64,000 bases of DNA from Actinoplanes philippinensis (GTDB lineage: Bacteria > Actinomycetota > Actinomycetes > Mycobacteriales > Micromonosporaceae), in the NCBI RefSeq assembly GCF_900113015.1, contig NZ_FONV01000005.1:186001-250000 (forward strand). Reading direction: 5' to 3'. Of the stretch, positions 54,982 through 63,547 are shown piece after piece; the first letter of the stretch is position 1; each line of letters starts with the position of its first letter. The notes beneath the pieces were generated by a model that worked only from the letters and a program-made list of their open reading frames with translations, was not told where the DNA came from and did not search any database. Made by a program: the position numbers and the translations under genes.

Positions 54982-55599
54982 TTAGTCGACGGGGCGGCCG
55001 CGGCGCTCGATCTCGGCGTGCACGGCCGGATCCCACGCGGCGGCGTCCCAGTCGCCCGGCTCGTGCTGCTGGAGACGCTGCTCCGGGGTGGGCTGGGCGA
55101 GCCCGGCGATCAGCCGGGTGACCCGGAGACGGGTGATCAGGACGTCGGCGACCAGCGCCGCCGCACCGAACGCGCGCACCAGCGCGCCGAGCGCCATCGA
55201 CGACCGGGTCTCACCGAGATACTGAACGGCGATGCCGGCGACGAGACAGACCGACCAGATCCGGACGCCCCACTGGATGACGTAGAGCCGGCTGTCGGCC
55301 CCGAACCGCTCGACGGTCTGCCGCCCGGACCGGCTCCAGACCAGCGCCGCGAAAATCATGACCATCGTGAACAGGCCGGAGACGAGAACGAACGGCACCG
55401 TGGTGGCGATCGGCGCGCCGGCGAGGTGCAACGCTCCGAGAACCCCGGCGGAGAGCGCGACGAGGACACCGGAGCCGACGCTCACCCAGGTCGCCGCCAC
55501 CCACGCCGGAGACGGCTGAGCGACCGGGACATACGCCGATCGGCAGTCATGCCCCTGCCCGGGATGCTGGAGGGCGGTTCCGCACCGCTGACACTGCAC
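54982..55599 (-). CDS. Zinc-ribbon membrane protein with DWD-WDP tail
   Basis: A 205-residue protein. An N-terminal zinc-ribbon-like CQRCG...DC (residues 3-19) is followed by four or five hydrophobic segments (residues ~33-160) and a cytoplasmic tail ending DWDAAAWDPAVHAEIERRGRP. The tail is shared with the gene just upstream. The start is GTG at 55599, 19 bp after the upstream stop, so the two are probably co-transcribed. Function unknown. Confidence 0.72.
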   Translation of the reverse strand: MQCQRCGTALQHPGQGHDCRSAYVPVAQPSPAWVAATWVSVGSGVLVALSAGVLGALHLAGAPIATTVPFVLVSGLFTMVMIFAALVWSRSGRQTVERFGADSRLYVIQWGVRIWSVCLVAGIAVQYLGETRSSMALGALVRAFGAAALVADVLITRLRVTRLIAGLAQPTPEQRLQQHEPGDWDAAAWDPAVHAEIERRGRPVD

Positions 55600-55618
55600 C
55601 GAGGGACATTAACAGAGG

Positions 55619-56203
55619 TCACTCCCCTGGCCGGCCCCGGCGCTCGATGTCGCGGTGGACCTCCGGGTCCCACTTGGAGGCGTCCCAGTCGTCGCTCTGC
55701 AGCAGGCTCCGCCGGCGGCCGCCGAGGTCCGGGCGGCCGGTCTCGCGGCGGATCCGCCCACGGGTCAGCACGACCCCGGCGATCAGCGCCGCCCAGCCGG
55801 AGATCCGCAGGATGTCGGCGACCAGGATGGTCATCGGCACGATGTAGCTGAGGCTGATCAGCAGCAGGGTCGCGAAGAGACCGCCGTATCCGACGGCGCC
55901 GGGGCCGCTCGGCGACACCTTGTGGGCGCTGACGATCCACACCACCGTGGAGATCACCAGGCCGACGAGGCAGACCATGGTCAGCAGCCCGAGGGTGGTG
56001 AGCCCGAGCGTCAGCCCGGCCTGGGTGCCCGGCGAGTTGGGGTCGGCCGCGCCGCTCTGGATCGCGGACGCCCCGGCCAGCACGAGGGCGGTGGTGAGCA
56101 GGACGATCACCAGGAAGCCGACGCTGAAACGGATCACCCGGCGGGTGGCCAGGCTGAAGGTCTCGAGGTTGCCCTCGTGCGGCGCCATGCTCTCGAAACT
56201 CAT
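55619..56203 (-). CDS. Membrane protein with DWD-WDP tail
   Basis: A 194-residue protein with four hydrophobic segments (residues ~25-150) and a tail ending DWDASKWDPEVHRDIERRGRP. The tail matches that of the downstream gene almost residue for residue, while the membrane parts differ more. ATG 56203 is chosen for its GGGGAGAGGCG ribosome binding site. The pair may have arisen by duplication; the shared tail is probably a common interaction element. Function unknown. Confidence 0.72.
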   Translation of the reverse strand: MSFESMAPHEGNLETFSLATRRVIRFSVGFLVIVLLTTALVLAGASAIQSGAADPNSPGTQAGLTLGLTTLGLLTMVCLVGLVISTVVWIVSAHKVSPSGPGAVGYGGLFATLLLISLSYIVPMTILVADILRISGWAALIAGVVLTRGRIRRETGRPDLGGRRRSLLQSDDWDASKWDPEVHRDIERRGRPGE

Positions 56204-56260
56204 CGCCTCTCCCCGATCGACCGGACCATGATGGCCGATCGATCGGGGAGTCGCCAAACG

Positions 56261-58051
56261 TCAGCGCGCCGGCCGGACCACTCCGGCGGCGCCGCCACCT
56301 CGGCGGACGGGCTCGGCCGAGGCGATGAGGCCGCCGCCGCGGGTGAACTCGACAGCGGTGGCCGCCCCGAGCTCCGGAGCGTCGGCGGCGAAGGTGTGGC
56401 CGAGCGGGGTGAGCGCCGGGCCGTACCGCAGACGGAACGCGGCCTCGGCCTGGATGCCGGCGCTGTTGCGCTGGGAGGCGCGCGGCGCGGCCATCGCCTC
56501 GGGCAGGGTCATGCCCAGTTCGAGCCGGTTGAGCAGCAGCTGGGTGACGGTGGTGATGATGGTGGCGCCACCGGGCGAGCCGAGCGCGAGGAACGGTTTG
56601 CCGTCCTTGAGGACGATCGTCGGCGACATCGAGCTGCGCGGCCGCTTGCCGGGGCCGGGCAGGTTGGGGTCGGGCGCCGAGCCCTGGGTGGGCGCGAAGT
56701 TGAAGTCGGTCAGCTCGTTGTTGAGGACGAAGCCGCGGCCCGGCACGACCATGGTGTTGCCGCCGGTCGCCTCGATGGTGAAGGTGTACTCGACGACGTT
56801 GCCCCACCGGTCGGCGACGGTCAGGTTGGTGGTGCTCTGCCCCTCCTCGACCGGCCGGCCGGTGGCCGCGACAGCGCAGCCGGAGCCGTTCAGCTCACCC
56901 GGCGCGACCGGTTTGACCAGGGCTTTCGTGGGGTCGATGAGGCAGGCACGCTGCCCGGCCCAGCGATCTGAGATCAACTTCTTCACCACCGACGGCGAGG
57001 TGTACGCCCCGACGTACCGATTCCGGTCGGCGAAGGCGAGAGCGGTCGCCTCGAGGTAGGTGTGGAGCTTCCCGGTGGCGGTCGCCGGGGTGGGCAGCCC
57101 CGCTTCGAGGATGTTCAGCGCCTCACCGACCGCCACGCCGCCGCTGGACGGCGTGGACATGCCGTAGACGGTCAGCCCGCGGTAGTCGGACCGGGTCGGC
57201 GCCGGGTGCCGTAGCCGGTAGGCGGCCAGGTCGTCGCGGGTGAGGACACCGGGCCGGATCGGGTACGCCCAGGAGCCCCACGGGTCGGCGGCGACCGGGG
57301 GGTGCTGGACGGTGTCGACGATGTCCGCGCCGACGGCCCCGTGGTAGAGGACGCCGGTCCCCTTCCGCGCGATCAGCCGGTAGGTGTCGGCCAGGTCCGG
57401 GTTGCGCTGGATCGTGCCGACCGCCGGCGGCGCCCCGCCCGGCAGGTAGAGCTCCCGGCTGGAGGTGAACTGCCCGAACGCGGCGGCGTTGTCGGCGACC
57501 TGCTGACGGAACGTGGCGTCGACGGTGAACCCGCGGTCGGCGAGGCGGGCGGCCGGCTGCAGCGAGTCGGCGAGCGACCGGGTGCCCCAGCGCCGCAGGG
57601 CCGCGTCCCAGGTGGCCAGGGTGCCGGGGACGCCGGTGGAGAGGCCGCTGACCCGGGCCTCGGTGAAGTCGTACGGCTGCCCGTCCGCCGGGTCGATGAA
57701 GTACCTGTCGGTGGCGGCGGCCGGCGCGGTCTCCCGCCCGTCGATGGTGGAGACCCGCCCGGTACGCGCGTCGTAGTGCACGAAGAAGCCGCCACCGCCG
57801 ATCCCGGCCGAGAACGGCTCGGTGACGCCGAGCGCGGCGGCGGCGGCGATCGCGGCGTCCACCGCGTTGCCGCCACGGCGCAGCACGTCGAGCCCGATCG
57901 CGGTGGCGTCCGCGTCGACGGTGGCGACGGCGCCGCCGTACCCGATCGCGGTCGGCTCCTTGACGGCGCCGCCGGCGAACGCCGGTGGGGAGGCCGCGAC
58001 GAGGCCGAGGGTGGTGAGTGACAGCGCTGTCAGCGCGGGCAGGAACCGCAT
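56261..58051 (-). CDS. ggt: Gamma-glutamyltranspeptidase, secreted
   Basis: A 596-residue Ntn hydrolase that removes or transfers gamma-glutamyl groups from glutathione-like compounds. Signal peptide at the N-terminus (MRFLPALTALSLTTLGLVAA), then GGNAVDAAIAAAAALGVTEPFSAGIGGGGFF (core GNAVDAAIA and GIGGGGF) and the substrate-binding DGRETAPAA. Autoprocessing occurs before the Thr in GQSTTNLTVADRWGN; the oxyanion and substrate loops NNELTDFNF and PRSSMSPTIV are present. ATG 58051 has GGAGG 4-5 bp upstream. Actinomycetes lack abundant glutathione, so a role on other gamma-glutamyl peptides is plausible. Confidence 0.95.
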   Translation of the reverse strand: MRFLPALTALSLTTLGLVAASPPAFAGGAVKEPTAIGYGGAVATVDADATAIGLDVLRRGGNAVDAAIAAAAALGVTEPFSAGIGGGGFFVHYDARTGRVSTIDGRETAPAAATDRYFIDPADGQPYDFTEARVSGLSTGVPGTLATWDAALRRWGTRSLADSLQPAARLADRGFTVDATFRQQVADNAAAFGQFTSSRELYLPGGAPPAVGTIQRNPDLADTYRLIARKGTGVLYHGAVGADIVDTVQHPPVAADPWGSWAYPIRPGVLTRDDLAAYRLRHPAPTRSDYRGLTVYGMSTPSSGGVAVGEALNILEAGLPTPATATGKLHTYLEATALAFADRNRYVGAYTSPSVVKKLISDRWAGQRACLIDPTKALVKPVAPGELNGSGCAVAATGRPVEEGQSTTNLTVADRWGNVVEYTFTIEATGGNTMVVPGRGFVLNNELTDFNFAPTQGSAPDPNLPGPGKRPRSSMSPTIVLKDGKPFLALGSPGGATIITTVTQLLLNRLELGMTLPEAMAAPRASQRNSAGIQAEAAFRLRYGPALTPLGHTFAADAPELGAATAVEFTRGGGLIASAEPVRRGGGAAGVVRPAR

Positions 58052-58118
58052 CAGTCCTCCAGGTTGGACATTGCCGGTCATCCATGCCTACCGGGGAATG
58101 ACCAGGAAAGGCAACGGG

Positions 58119-59651
58119 TCAGCCGACCCCGAACGGTTTCGGCTCGACGGCCGGGCAGCTCGCCCCCTCGGCCGGCAGGGTCAGTGCGGTGAGATAGGCG
58201 TCGACGGCCGCGCTCACGCACTCGCTGTGCTTGTAGGCCACGTGTCCCCAGCCCTCGTAGGTGAGCAGCCGCGCGGACGGGCCGAGCTGCCGGGCCACCT
58301 GCTGCGCCCAGGGGTAGGCGGTGGCCGGGTCGTAGCGGGAGTTGACGACGAGGACCGGGCCGGGCGCGGCCGGGATGGGCCGTTGCGGGTTGACCGGCGC
58401 GGCGGCCCGGCCGAGACAGCTGGAGACGGCGGTCAGGGCAAGCGGCGAGACGCGCATCTGCGGGGCGCGGGCGGCGAGCGCGCGCAGCCGGTCCCGGTAT
58501 CCGGTGAAACCGCCGACCGGCAGCCACCAGTCCTGGCAGATGGCCGCCGGGAAGCTGTACGGGGTGAGGTCCTCGAACCGGGAGCGGGCCCGGCGGCCGA
58601 GCGAGGCGGGCGCCGGGTCGTGCGCCTCCTTGAGGTAGTGGGCGAACGAGTACCACTGCGGGTCGTAGAACGCGCTGAACGCCGCCGAGATCAGCTGCCA
58701 CGGGCCGAGCCGGTTGGGCGGGTCGTACGGGTCGGGCAGCTCCCCCGCTTCGGCCCGCCGCATCAGATCGGCCCAGATCGCGCGGATGTCACGCCCACGC
58801 AGCACGCACTTCTCGTCCCGCGCGCACCAGGCCACGAACTGGTCGAACGCGGCCTGGGAGGCCTCCGCGGTCTGGGTGAGGAACGCGTCGACCCCGGCGC
58901 TGTGGTCCATCACGCTGTCCAGCACCAGGGCTCGCACCCGATCCGGGTAGCTCTCGGCGTAGAGCTGGCCGAGCAGCGTGCCGTAGGACGCGCCGAAGAA
59001 GCTGATCCGGTCCTCGCCGAGCGCCAGCCGGACCGCCTCGATGTCGCGGACCACGCTCATCGTGTCGGCGTGCTCGTACACCGGGCCGCTGCGGGCCGCG
59101 CAGTCCGCGGCCAGGCGCCGGTTGTACTCCTCGGCCTTGCGGTACTCCTCCTCGGTGGTGAACAGCGGCGACGGTTTCGCGTCGACCAGTTGCTGCTCGC
59201 ACAGGATCGGCGCGCTGCGGCCGACACCGCGCGGGTCGACGCCGACGATGTCGAACCGCAGCCGCACGTCGCTGTCGAAGAAATCGTGGTCGAGGGCGAG
59301 GTTGACGGCCGAGACGCCGGGGCCGCCCGGGTTGACCACCAGGACGCCGAGCTTGCGGGCCGGGTCGGCGGCCGGGCTGCGGGCCAGCTGCACGTCGATC
59401 TGCGGGCCGAGCGGGACGGTCCAGTCCACCGGCACGCGCATCAGGCCGCACTGCACGGTCTCGTCCTCGGGACAGGGCGACCAGCGGATCGGGCCGACGG
59501 CCGGGTCGACGGCCCGGCCGGCGCTCACGACCCGGGACGGCGCGCCCGTGATCCGGTCGGCCAGGGCCGGTTGTGGCGCGTACCCGAGAAGGTTGGTGAG
59601 GGTGAGAATCGCGGCCGTGAGCGGCCGTCCCAAAGCTCGCACCGGACTCAT
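58119..59651 (-). CDS. Secreted alpha/beta hydrolase, tripeptidyl aminopeptidase (TAP) type
   Basis: A 510-residue serine peptidase of the TAP/SlpD group. Signal-like N-terminus (MSPVRALGRPLTAAILTLTN), oxyanion segment VVNPGGPGVSA, VGVDPRGVGRSAP, nucleophile elbow FFGASYGTLLGQLYAESYPD, acidic residue region VVNSRYDPATAYPWA and catalytic His in YEGWGHVAYKHSECV with the usual C-terminal Cys. ATG 59651 has AAGG upstream; the ATG at 59693 has none. It likely removes N-terminal tri- or dipeptides outside the cell. The gene starts close to a decayed sugar dehydrogenase on the other strand. Confidence 0.92.
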   Translation of the reverse strand: MSPVRALGRPLTAAILTLTNLLGYAPQPALADRITGAPSRVVSAGRAVDPAVGPIRWSPCPEDETVQCGLMRVPVDWTVPLGPQIDVQLARSPAADPARKLGVLVVNPGGPGVSAVNLALDHDFFDSDVRLRFDIVGVDPRGVGRSAPILCEQQLVDAKPSPLFTTEEEYRKAEEYNRRLAADCAARSGPVYEHADTMSVVRDIEAVRLALGEDRISFFGASYGTLLGQLYAESYPDRVRALVLDSVMDHSAGVDAFLTQTAEASQAAFDQFVAWCARDEKCVLRGRDIRAIWADLMRRAEAGELPDPYDPPNRLGPWQLISAAFSAFYDPQWYSFAHYLKEAHDPAPASLGRRARSRFEDLTPYSFPAAICQDWWLPVGGFTGYRDRLRALAARAPQMRVSPLALTAVSSCLGRAAAPVNPQRPIPAAPGPVLVVNSRYDPATAYPWAQQVARQLGPSARLLTYEGWGHVAYKHSECVSAAVDAYLTALTLPAEGASCPAVEPKPFGVG

Positions 59652-59698
59652 CTTGGCCTTGATCCTCGCCCGGAATACGGCAAACAACATCATTTACC

Positions 59699-60241
59699 GC
59701 AGACGAGGCACGCCGTCCGGCCGGATCCTGGAGGTCGTGCCGGGCCGGGCGCCGCGGGAGGTCCACCGGGTGACGGGCGTGGCGGCCGGCGGCGAGGGCG
59801 GGCTGCTCGGCCTGGCCGTGCGCGACGACTGGGTGTATGCCTACTTCACCGCGCCCGGCGACAACCGGATCGTCCGGTTCGAGCTCGGCGGCGAGCAGCA
59901 GGTGATCTTCGACGGGATCACGCGGGGCTCACGGCACAACGGCGGGCGGATCGCGTTCGGCCCGGACGGCATGCTCTACGTGGGGACCGGCGACGCGAGC
60001 GACGAGCGGGGCGGCCGTGGCCGGCGACACCCTCTACGTCGCCGCCCTGAAGGGCGAACGGCTGTGGACGGTGCCGCTCGGCGGCGGCTCGACGAAGGCG
60101 GAGTTCACCGGGAGGTACGGACGGCTGCGCACGGTCGCCGTGGCGCCGGACGGTTCGCTGTGGCTGACCACCTCGAACACCGACGGCCGCGGCGACATAC
60201 GCGACGGCGACGACCGGATCCTGCGTTTCCCGGTGAGATGA
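59699..60241 (+). pseudogene. Remnant of a PQQ-dependent sugar (GSDH) dehydrogenase gene
   Basis: A first frame (59699 to about 60015) encodes VTGVAAGGEGGLLGLAVRDDWVYAYF, DNRIVRFELGGE and GGRIAFGPDGMLYVGTGDASD, the first blades of a glucose/sorbosone dehydrogenase. A second frame (60017-60241) continues with AGDTLYVAALKGERLWTVPL and LRTVAVAPDGSLWLTTSNTDGRG, the last blades. The signal peptide and first ~50 residues are absent, and more than 100 central residues expected between the two parts are deleted at a frame-shifted junction near 60005-60020. No start codon or ribosome binding site is evident. It is a dead gene; the family oxidises aldose sugars in the periplasm or outside. Confidence 0.8.
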
Positions 60242-60245
60242 CCGT

Positions 60246-60497
60246 TCAGCCGGCGGGCGGTAGCTGAGGCAACGCCGAGATGGCCGTCGCGTACTGACTG
60301 ACCTGGCGGTTGTTGGGCACCACACCGTAGACGCGCAGCTGGTCCTGAATGGCCTGCTTGACGACGTCCTCGGATTGGCCGCGATGCGTCTGCATCACCT
60401 TGTTGACGACATAGTCGACGCGGAGCTGCACCTGCCAGCCGATGGGCCGACGGCTGGCCTCGGTAGCGAGGCCGCTGATTGAGGCGAGGGGTTCCAT
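60246..60497 (-). CDS. Small conserved hypothetical protein (83 aa)
   Basis: An 83-residue soluble protein starting at ATG 60497. The central part VQLRVDYVVNKVMQTHRGQSEDVVKQAIQDQLR suggests one or two long helices (conserved-looking core DYVVNKVMQTHRG), followed by a Pro-containing tail. No recognised domain. Its stop lies 5 bp from the convergent pseudogene end. Confidence 0.6.
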   Translation of the reverse strand: MEPLASISGLATEASRRPIGWQVQLRVDYVVNKVMQTHRGQSEDVVKQAIQDQLRVYGVVPNNRQVSQYATAISALPQLPPAG

Positions 60498-60586
60498 GCC
60501 CCGGTAATCGGTCGGACCGGGGCCCGGGTTGACGATTCACGGGCCCCCTCTAACCCGATCGCACCCCGGGCACACCCGACCGGTAA

Positions 60587-60835
60587 TCAGCCCTCCTGGT
60601 CCGACTCTTTCCGGTCCGGCTCCGCCGGAGGATTCAGGCGCAGCCAGAGCAGCATCAGCAGACCCAGCGCCAGCATGCCGAGACCCATCCAGAGATTGAT
60701 GCGTACGCCCTGCGCCTTCTCCATCTCCGACGGCCCGTCGAGGAGGCCGATCACGGTGACGATCACGCCGTACACCACGAACAGGCCACCGATCACCCGC
60801 CGTACGTCGAACAGCCGCGCCAGCTTGCGTTCCAT
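60587..60835 (-). CDS. Small membrane protein linked to the symporter
   Basis: An 82-residue protein with two membrane segments (about 14-33 and 46-65) and a charged C-terminus (PDRKESDQEG). Its ATG lies 13 bp after the symporter stop on the same strand, so it is probably co-transcribed. Small two-span proteins often accompany actinobacterial SSS-family transporters, and an accessory role is inferred. Confidence 0.75.
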   Translation of the reverse strand: MERKLARLFDVRRVIGGLFVVYGVIVTVIGLLDGPSEMEKAQGVRINLWMGLGMLALGLLMLLWLRLNPPAEPDRKESDQEG

Positions 60836-60848
60836 GGTCGTTCCTCCT

Positions 60849-62495
60849 CTACCAGACCGGGATGTACAGGGCGAACGCCAGGACCACGGCGATCACGCCG
60901 AGCAGCACCGGGTTGCGCCACCAGACCCGGTCGGCGGCCAGCACGTCACCGGTCATACCGCCCATGCCGTACACCAGGCCCTGCAACTCGTCGTCGCGTT
61001 TGCCGGGGGTGAACGGCGTGATCAGCAGCGCCACCACGACCGCCGTGACGAAGGCCAGGCCCGCGCCCCAGAAGCTCTGCTCCAGGTCGGAGTTGAACTT
61101 GATCACCTCGGTCAGGTGCAGGATGTAGAGCGCGAACGCGGCCAGGAAGCCGAGGAACAGCGACCAGAAACCGGCCCACGCCGACATCCGCTTCCAGAAC
61201 ATGCCGACGATGAACGTGGCGAACAGCGGCGCGTTGAAGAGCGAGAACAGGGCCTGGATGTAATTCATGATGTTGTCGAACCCGGCCGCGATGAACGCCG
61301 TGCCGATGCCGACCACGATGCCGGCCACCGTCGCGACCCGGCCCACCCGCACGTAGTAGGCGTCGTCCCGGTCCTTACGGACGTAGGTCTGCCAGATGTC
61401 GTAGGTGAAGACCGTGTTGAAGCCGCTGACGTTCGCCGCCATGCCGGCCATGAACGACGCCACCAGACCGGTCACCGCCACCCCGAGCACGCCGTTGGGC
61501 AGCAGGTCCCGCATCAGCAGCGGAATGGCGTTGTTGTAGACGTAGTCCCCGTCCTCGGCGCCCAGCCCCTGCACGGTGACCAGGGCGATCAGGCCCGGGA
61601 TCACGGTCACGGCCGGGATCAGCAGCTTCGGGAACGCGCCGATGATCGGGGTACGCCGGGCCGCGCTCATGTCCTTGGCGCTCAGCGCCCGCTGCACCTC
61701 GGCGAAGTTCGTCGTCCAGTAGCCGAACGACAGCACGAAGCCCAGGCCGAAGACGATGCCGATCCAGCTGGCGCCCAGCGGGTTGTCGGTGCCGCCGGTG
61801 GTCGACCAGGTGTGCAGGCCGCCGTCACCGAGCGCGGAGGCGCGCACCTTGTCGAAGAGCCCGTCGACGCCACCGACCTTGACCAGGCCGATGATCGTGA
61901 TCGGCAGCAGGCCCGCGATGATCACGAAGAACTGCAGCACCTCGTTGTAGATGGCCGCGGAGAGGCCGCCGAGCACGATGTAGGACAGCACGATCACCGC
62001 GCCGACCACGATCGAGGTCCAGAGCTGCCAGCCCAGCAGCGCCTGCAGGATCAGCGCCAGGGCGTACAGGTTGACGCCGGCGATCAGCACCTGCGCCACC
62101 GCGAAACTGACCGCGTTGAACAGGTGGGTGGGCCGGTTGAACCGCAGCCGCAGGAACTCGGGGACGCTGCGCACCTTCGAGCCGTAGTAGAACGGCATCA
62201 TCACGATGCCGAGGAACACCATGGCCGGCACCGCGCCGATCCAGTAGTAGTGCAGCGTCATCAGGCCGTACTGGGCGCCGTTCGCGGCCATGCCGACGAT
62301 CTCCAGGGCGCCCAGGTTGGCCGAGATGAAGGCCAGACCGGTCACCCAGGCGGGCATCGACCGCCCGGACAGGAAGAAATCGGCGCTGCTGCTGATCGCC
62401 CGCCGTGCCGCGAAGCCCACGCCGAGAACGGTGGCGAAATAGATCGCCAGAATCAGATAGTCGACGAGCCCCACGTCGAGCCGGAGTCCCCCCAC
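60849..62495 (-). CDS. Sodium/solute symporter, SSS (SGLT-like) family
   Basis: A 548-residue transporter with about thirteen to fourteen membrane segments. Family features are DYLILAIYFATVLGVGF, SSADFFLSGRSMPAWVTGLAFISANLGALEIVGMAANGAQYG (core FFLSGRSMPAW and FISANLGALE), the YWIGAVPAMVFLG helix, GGLSAAIYNEVLQF and the Na-site helix TGLVASFMAGMAANVSGFNTVFT-like region. It resembles sugar or inositol SGLT proteins more than proline or acetate carriers, but the substrate is not certain. GTG 62495 is supported by GGAGG six bases upstream. The small two-span protein follows. Confidence 0.93.
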   Translation of the reverse strand: MGGLRLDVGLVDYLILAIYFATVLGVGFAARRAISSSADFFLSGRSMPAWVTGLAFISANLGALEIVGMAANGAQYGLMTLHYYWIGAVPAMVFLGIVMMPFYYGSKVRSVPEFLRLRFNRPTHLFNAVSFAVAQVLIAGVNLYALALILQALLGWQLWTSIVVGAVIVLSYIVLGGLSAAIYNEVLQFFVIIAGLLPITIIGLVKVGGVDGLFDKVRASALGDGGLHTWSTTGGTDNPLGASWIGIVFGLGFVLSFGYWTTNFAEVQRALSAKDMSAARRTPIIGAFPKLLIPAVTVIPGLIALVTVQGLGAEDGDYVYNNAIPLLMRDLLPNGVLGVAVTGLVASFMAGMAANVSGFNTVFTYDIWQTYVRKDRDDAYYVRVGRVATVAGIVVGIGTAFIAAGFDNIMNYIQALFSLFNAPLFATFIVGMFWKRMSAWAGFWSLFLGFLAAFALYILHLTEVIKFNSDLEQSFWGAGLAFVTAVVVALLITPFTPGKRDDELQGLVYGMGGMTGDVLAADRVWWRNPVLLGVIAVVLAFALYIPVW

Positions 62496-62555
62496 GGGCC
62501 ACCTCCTCCAGTGTGGCCCGCGGGTTACCCCTATTGAAGAATGTTCACACCCGAC

Positions 62556-63209
62556 TCACAGGTTTGCGACGGCCGCCGGCGTCACCTCGGTGATCGCCTT
62601 CACCACCAGCGTCGCCCCGGCCAGCGCGTCCTCCGCCGGCGGGTAGACGCCGTGCGGCACCGCGATCACGGTGAGACCAGCAGCTGCCGCCGAGCGCAGG
62701 CCGTTGCTGGAGTCCTCGACGGCGGCGCAGACCGCCGGGGTCAGACCAAGTTTCGCCACCGCGGTGAGATACACGTCCGGCGCGGGCTTGCCGCGCGGCA
62801 CCTCCTCGGTGGAGAGCGTCACCTCGAACACGTCGGCCAGCCCGGCGGTCGCCAGCACCTGGTCGATCAGGATCCGCGCGGACGAGCTGGCCAGCGCCAG
62901 CCGGTAGTGGGCGGCGAGCGCCCGGACGGTCTCCACCGACCCGGGGATCAGCGGCAGGGCTTCCCTATACCGTCCGGCCATGCGGCCCAGGACGTCCGCG
63001 GCAACCTCCTCGGCCGTACGGGGAACGCCCACCTCGTCAGCCAGATGCGCCGACCACTCCCCGGTGCTCATGCCCATCATCCGATCCTGGGTGTCGGGCC
63101 GGAACTCCCGCCCGTGCTCGGCCACATAGCCGCGGCGGACCTCCTCCCACACCTCCTCGGTGTCGATGATCACGCCATCCAGGTCGAACACGACCGCCTC
63201 GATGCTCAC
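62556..63209 (-). CDS. HAD-superfamily sugar phosphatase-like hydrolase
   Basis: A 217-residue HAD hydrolase of the beta-phosphoglucomutase/phosphatase-like group. Motif I is VVFDLDGVIIDTEEVW, motif II is LALASSSARILID, motif III is VPRGKPAPDVYL and motif IV is CAAVEDSSNGLRSAAAAG. An alpha-helical cap follows motif I. It acts on a small phosphorylated metabolite, probably a sugar phosphate. GTG 63209 has GGAGG upstream. It lies 60 bp upstream of the SSS symporter on the same strand, suggesting a transport-plus-phosphatase unit. Confidence 0.9.
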   Translation of the reverse strand: MSIEAVVFDLDGVIIDTEEVWEEVRRGYVAEHGREFRPDTQDRMMGMSTGEWSAHLADEVGVPRTAEEVAADVLGRMAGRYREALPLIPGSVETVRALAAHYRLALASSSARILIDQVLATAGLADVFEVTLSTEEVPRGKPAPDVYLTAVAKLGLTPAVCAAVEDSSNGLRSAAAAGLTVIAVPHGVYPPAEDALAGATLVVKAITEVTPAAVANL

Positions 63210-63547
63210 AGCGCCTCCACCATCCGTGCGAACTCTCCCGTCCTCTGCCAGGACTCCCGAACCGGGCCATGCCTCACCGTGACCCCGCCAGGCGCCGCGC
63301 CCGCCGCTCCGTCTCGGCCGGAGCACAGGCTTCTCGATCTGAAGGTGGAGATGTGCAGGCCGAGTCTTACATCGATCACCCTATCCAATTCCGGTACGGT
63401 CGGTGACGGCCCGGCGACGCACACGGGCAGTCACCACCGGTTCGGTCCAGGCAGATGATCACCATCAACCGATAGGCCGGGGTGCAGGCCGGTTGCCGGC
63501 CGGTAGCTTCGGGCCCAGCAACGCCGCCGAGCCGGGAGCCGTATTAC
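63210..63547. other. Divergent intergenic region (HAD phosphatase / GT2)
   Basis: 338 bp, of moderate GC for this window around 63350-63400 (tcttacatcgatcaccctat). It probably contains promoters for both genes. A 72-residue minus-strand frame ends here, overlapping the phosphatase start by 4 bp, but lacks any recognisable domain. Confidence 0.5.

Noticed and set aside
58075..58103. GGTCAT/ATGACC inverted repeat between the peptidase and ggt genes
   Set aside because: The stem has only six pairs with a long loop, too weak to call a terminator or operator.
63206..63424. A 72-codon frame whose stop overlaps the HAD phosphatase start by 4 bp
   Set aside because: The overlap is suggestive, but there is no ribosome binding site, no domain, and the composition is that of non-coding DNA.
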